From DATAJX01 sp964601735 (lineage in GTDB: Bacteria > Pseudomonadota > Alphaproteobacteria > UBA2136 > UBA6156), in NCBI GenBank assembly GCA_964601735.1, contig CAZROO010000018.1, positions 1 through 23,656 of the forward strand: 23,656 nucleotides of DNA, in the 5' to 3' direction. Below, piece by piece: positions 20,779 to 23,656 of the stretch. The notes beneath the pieces were generated by a model. It made no database searches, had not been told where the DNA came from, and saw only the letters and a list, made by a program, of their open reading frames with translations. Positions within the stretch are counted from its first letter, which is position 1; every line of letters starts with the position of its first letter. Made by a program: the position numbers and the translations under genes.

Positions 20779-21516
20779 ATGAGCACCAAAATCTCCCTCA
20801 AGCATCTTAAAAAAAGCTTTGGCCCCAAGCAGGTACTGGCAGATATCAACCTTGAAATTGAAGCCGGCAAAACCTTGGTGGTGATGGGCGGCAGCGGCAC
20901 CGGCAAAAGCGTGCTGCTCAAGTGCATTCTCGGCCTCGTCACGCCGGACGCCGGGCAAATCGCTATCGACGGCAGCGACACCTGCAAGCTCAAGCCCGCC
21001 GAGCGCATGCAGTTGATGAAGAAATTCGGCATGCTGTTCCAGGGCGGCGCGCTGTTTGACAGCATGAGCGTGTGGGAAAACGTCGCTTTTGTGCCACTGC
21101 AGGCGGGTATGCCGCGCGACAAGGCCAAAAAGCTGGCGATGGAAAAACTCGACATGGTCGATTTGAGGCCCGAAGTCGCCGAACAAGCTCCTGCCGACCT
21201 CTCCGGCGGAATGCGCAAGCGCGTGGCATTGGCCCGCGCCATCGCCCACGAGCCCGAAATCATTTTCTACGACGAACCGACCACCGGGCTCGACCCCATC
21301 ACGGCCGACGTCATCAACGATTTGATCATCAAGCTGCAAAAACAACTCAATTGCACCAGCGTGGTCATTACCCACGACCTGCACAGCGCCTTCAAGGTGG
21401 CCGACCGCATGGCCATGCTTTACCAGGGCCGCGTGCTGACCGAGGGTACTCCGGCTGAGATGAAAAAGAGTTCGCAGCCTTTTGTGCAACAGTTCCTCGC
21501 CGGAGGGAGCCAATAA
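20779..21516 (+). CDS. mlaF: Phospholipid transport ATP-binding protein MlaF
   Basis: MlaF is the cytoplasmic ATPase that drives the Mla transporter. The 245-residue protein has Walker A GGSGTGKS (37-44), Q-loop Q88 in LFQGGALF, the ABC signature LSGGMRKR (141-148), Walker B IIFYDEPTTGLDP (161-173) and switch H199. FQGGALFDSMSVWENVAF is typical of the Mla/MCE ATPase branch. It lies between mlaE and mlaD, with 63 bases before mlaD; those bases hold only a 14-codon frame that I do not call. Confidence 0.95.
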   Translation: MSTKISLKHLKKSFGPKQVLADINLEIEAGKTLVVMGGSGTGKSVLLKCILGLVTPDAGQIAIDGSDTCKLKPAERMQLMKKFGMLFQGGALFDSMSVWENVAFVPLQAGMPRDKAKKLAMEKLDMVDLRPEVAEQAPADLSGGMRKRVALARAIAHEPEIIFYDEPTTGLDPITADVINDLIIKLQKQLNCTSVVITHDLHSAFKVADRMAMLYQGRVLTEGTPAEMKKSSQPFVQQFLAGGSQ

Positions 21517-21579
21517 AAATGCAAGCCTCTGGCCAAACAGGTAAACGTCAAACAGATTTAACGGCATAAAGGGATAGAA

Positions 21580-22998
21580 ATGGCTATCAGCAACGAAACC
21601 AAAGTCGGCATTCTGGTCGTGGCGGCCCTCGGCGGGCTCGCCTGGCTGTCGGTCAAGAGCGGCAGCTTCGGCACCAGCCTGGCCACGCCGATGCGCGACT
21701 TCACCACCAGCTTCAACGACGTCGGCGGTATTTCCAAGGGCTCCCAGGTTAAAATGTCCGGCGTGCCGGTGGGCGACGTCGAGGATATCCAGCTGCAGCC
21801 GACAGGCACCGCCATCGTCAAGCTGCGCGTGAAGAAAGACCTGCAGCTCCCAGCCGACGTCACCGCGCAGATCGATAGCAACGGCCTTATCGGCGACAAA
21901 TTCGTGAGCCTCGTTCCAGGCGCCCAGGGCCGCCTAGGCCAGAGTGGCCCCCTGCCCGGCAACGTCACGCAAATCCCCGGCGCCACCGCTGGTGCGGGCG
22001 GCAACCCGGCCGATAAGTTCGGTAAAGTGGCCGACGACCTTCAAGGCATGACCGAAAACCTGCGCACCGTGCTCGGCAACCCCGAAAACGCTGCCAAGCT
22101 CCAGCAGATCATCGACGGCATGAGCACACTTTCCGCCAACCTGCAGGGCAACAGCGCCGAAATCATCGGCAACGTGAAAGAAGCGTCCGAAAGCCTCAAG
22201 CAGATTCTCGACAAGGTGCAAGATCCGCACACCCCCATTGGCCAGTTGCTGGCCAGCACAGGCACCAGCGGCACCGGCAATGTGCTGGGCGACATGCAAA
22301 GCACGATGAAGAACCTCGACGAAATCGCGCAGAAAATCAACAGCGGCCAGGGCACCATCGGCAAGCTGGTCAACGACCCCGAAACCGCCAACAAGCTTAA
22401 CGGCGCGCTCGACAGCCTCGCCAACATCACCGGCAAAATCGACCAATTCAAAACCGACGTCGACTTCCAGGCCTACAGCCTGATGGCCGAAGACGCCGGC
22501 AAGGGCCAGTTCGGCGTCACGCTGCAGCCCACCGCCACCCGCTACTACCTGCTGGGCCTGACCGCCGACGGCCTGGCCAGCAACGCCTCCGACCTCGACC
22601 GCCAGTACGACCGCCAGGTTTACGGCAAGGATTTCGGCAAAAACCTCAAGTTCACCGCCATGTTCGGCCATATCTGGCAGGGCGGTTTCTTTGGGCAGGA
22701 TCTCGGCTTCCGCGTCGGTTTAAAGGACAGCACCGGCGGCATCGGCTTCGATACCCGCATGCCCGGCCTCGAAAAGCTCAAGATCGCCGCCGACCTGTAC
22801 GACTGGGGCGGCACCCACACGCCGGGCACCAAAAACCCGCACATCGACATCAAGGGCATGTACCCCATCGTCGATGGCTTCTACGGCATTGCCGGGTACG
22901 ACAACATCCTTTCCTCCAAGTACGGCTCGCCGCTGGTCGGCCTGGGCTATCACTTCGAGGATGAAGACCTGAAGTACCTCATGGGCAAGGCCCTTTAG
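21580..22998 (+). CDS. mlaD: MCE-domain protein MlaD, long form with C-terminal beta domain
   Basis: MlaD is the periplasmic substrate-binding partner of MlaEF. The 472-residue protein has an N-terminal anchor (about 8-24) and one MCE domain (about 36-115, with DVGGISKGSQVKMSGVPVG and DSNGLIGDKFVSL). A Gln/Asn/Gly-containing helical stretch follows at about 145-293. The region at 296-472 is rich in alternating aromatic and polar residues (FTAMFGHIWQGGFFGQDLG, GLKDSTGGIGFDTR, LYDWGG, YPIVDGFYGIAGYDN, VGLGYHF). Short MlaD proteins have about 150-200 residues and no such region. The C-terminal part resembles the outer-membrane beta domains of long MlaD proteins such as that of Veillonella, which would let one chain span the periplasm. 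AAAGGGAT lies upstream of the ATG. Confidence 0.9.
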   Translation: MAISNETKVGILVVAALGGLAWLSVKSGSFGTSLATPMRDFTTSFNDVGGISKGSQVKMSGVPVGDVEDIQLQPTGTAIVKLRVKKDLQLPADVTAQIDSNGLIGDKFVSLVPGAQGRLGQSGPLPGNVTQIPGATAGAGGNPADKFGKVADDLQGMTENLRTVLGNPENAAKLQQIIDGMSTLSANLQGNSAEIIGNVKEASESLKQILDKVQDPHTPIGQLLASTGTSGTGNVLGDMQSTMKNLDEIAQKINSGQGTIGKLVNDPETANKLNGALDSLANITGKIDQFKTDVDFQAYSLMAEDAGKGQFGVTLQPTATRYYLLGLTADGLASNASDLDRQYDRQVYGKDFGKNLKFTAMFGHIWQGGFFGQDLGFRVGLKDSTGGIGFDTRMPGLEKLKIAADLYDWGGTHTPGTKNPHIDIKGMYPIVDGFYGIAGYDNILSSKYGSPLVGLGYHFEDEDLKYLMGKAL

Positions 22999-23023
22999 GG
23001 TCAGCCCTTTGGGGTGCCTATAA

Positions 23024-23144
23024 AATTCGCTGGGCGGGAGGGATTTTTCATTTTCTCCGACGCCCGAGCACCGCAGCGTACAAACTTAGTACGTGAGGAG
23101 CACAGGGCTAGGAAAAATGAAAAAGCACCCCGGCCAGTAGAATT
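23024..23144. repeat. Long hairpin element, copy 2 (121 bp)
   Basis: This copy runs from AATTCGCTGG to CCGGCCAGTAGAATT, between mlaD and the cvpA-like gene. The centre matches copy 1 exactly on both sides of a seven-base loop (GAGCACCGCAGCGTAC, GTACGTGAGGAGCAC). The outer arm TTTTTCATTTTC pairs with GAAAAATGAAAAAG, a different sequence from copy 1 with the same pairing. It begins 26 bases after the mlaD stop and ends 23 bases before the next start. Confidence 0.8.
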
Positions 23145-23167
23145 TGCAGGAACAAAGAACGGAACGG

Positions 23168-23656
23168 ATGCAGCTTACTCTGTTTGATTGGATCTTGGCC
23201 GCCGCCGCCGCAGGCGCGGCGCTGCACGCCGTCCAGCGGGGCTTGGGCAAGGAACTGCTGCACACCTTCATTCTGCTTATCGGCATTACCGCGGGCGTGT
23301 TTTACCTGCATGACAAAGCCCAACCCACCGACGGCGCCGCCGTAGCCGCCCGCTTCGTCAACCTGGGCTGGTACCTGCTGGGGCTGTACGTGCTGGCGTG
23401 GGTGTTCATCCGCACCTTCGGCATGGTCTTCATCGGCGATTATTACGGCGGCTGGCGTACCAAGTTCTGGGGCGGCATATTGGCGCTCACCAAGGTCATC
23501 TGCCTGGTGCTGGGCTTTATGGTGGCCTACGCCGTGGCCAGCCCCCTGCCCAGCCCCGACCGCCTGCTGGTGCTGCCGCACATGATCGCAGAGTCGTCGC
23601 TGATGAACATCGCCGACGTCGAATCCGACGGCATGTACAAGGCGCTGGTCGCGGGC
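23168..23656 (+). CDS. cvpA: CvpA family membrane protein, partial (C-terminus beyond window)
   Basis: The open frame of 163 codons runs off the right edge. It begins MQLTLFDWILAAAAAG, the usual CvpA opening (a DW-containing first helix), followed by RGLGKELLHTFILLIGITAG. Hydrophobic segments lie at about residues 8-20, 35-52, 68-88 and 104-122, which fits the four-helix family involved in colicin V production and envelope or purF-linked functions in other bacteria. The function here is not certain. The gene directly follows the hairpin element and may be read with mla or from its own promoter. Confidence 0.8.
   Translation, partial: MQLTLFDWILAAAAAGAALHAVQRGLGKELLHTFILLIGITAGVFYLHDKAQPTDGAAVAARFVNLGWYLLGLYVLAWVFIRTFGMVFIGDYYGGWRTKFWGGILALTKVICLVLGFMVAYAVASPLPSPDRLLVLPHMIAESSLMNIADVESDGMYKALVAG

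Noticed and set aside
21520..21564. 14-codon frame between mlaF and mlaD
   Set aside because: It is too short, has no ribosome binding site, and sits in a normal spacer.

Overview
The window looks like chromosomal DNA of an alphaproteobacterium, probably from a lineage without a close cultured relative. The grounds are GC-rich coding sequence, an alpha/beta-type pyruvate dehydrogenase E1 with a mitochondrial-style E2, the gene order fabD-fabG-acpP-fabF-mltG-gmk, the rpsF-rpsR-rplI ribosomal cluster followed by dnaB, and an mlaE-mlaF-mlaD set. The order-level placement cannot be read from the sequence alone. No tRNA, rRNA, CRISPR array, phage gene or transposase was seen.

Region 1 (1-5403, minus strand) is a pyruvate dehydrogenase operon: pdhA, an SGNH-type hydrolase, two small membrane proteins, pdhB, pdhC, then an AT-rich membrane protein cut by the window edge. 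Nearly every junction is an overlap or a gap of a few bases. The exception is a 201-bp inverted-repeat element between the SGNH gene and its neighbour. It is flanked by 10-bp direct repeats, and removing it restores a TAATG stop/start overlap.

Region 2 (5400-8600) holds a tiny membrane protein, an FkbM-type methyltransferase, a 120-bp hairpin element, two related lipoproteins and a hypothetical protein. Region 3 (7829-14982, minus strand apart from one small plus-strand gene) carries fatty acid synthesis (fabD, fabG, acpP, fabF), the peptidoglycan-terminating enzyme mltG and guanylate kinase. A dienelactone-hydrolase-like gene and a small membrane protein interrupt the run between fabG and acpP.

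Region 4 (15264-18801, plus strand) is rpsF-rpsR-rplI and dnaB, interrupted by an AT-richer minus-strand hypothetical gene. Region 5 (18872-23656) holds two hypothetical proteins, the phospholipid transport genes mlaE-mlaF-mlaD, a second copy of the 120-bp hairpin element and the start of a cvpA-like gene. MlaD is unusually long and appears to carry a C-terminal outer-membrane-type beta domain.

The most notable theme is small dispersed repeats of at least four kinds. One is a degenerate 7-bp repeat (CCTGTNN) that occurs at three loci. At two of them it is translated: it forms part of the E2 linker, and it encodes the hydrophobic core and lipobox of a lipoprotein signal peptide together with the last residues of guanylate kinase. 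The second candidate highlight is the trans-envelope MlaD architecture.
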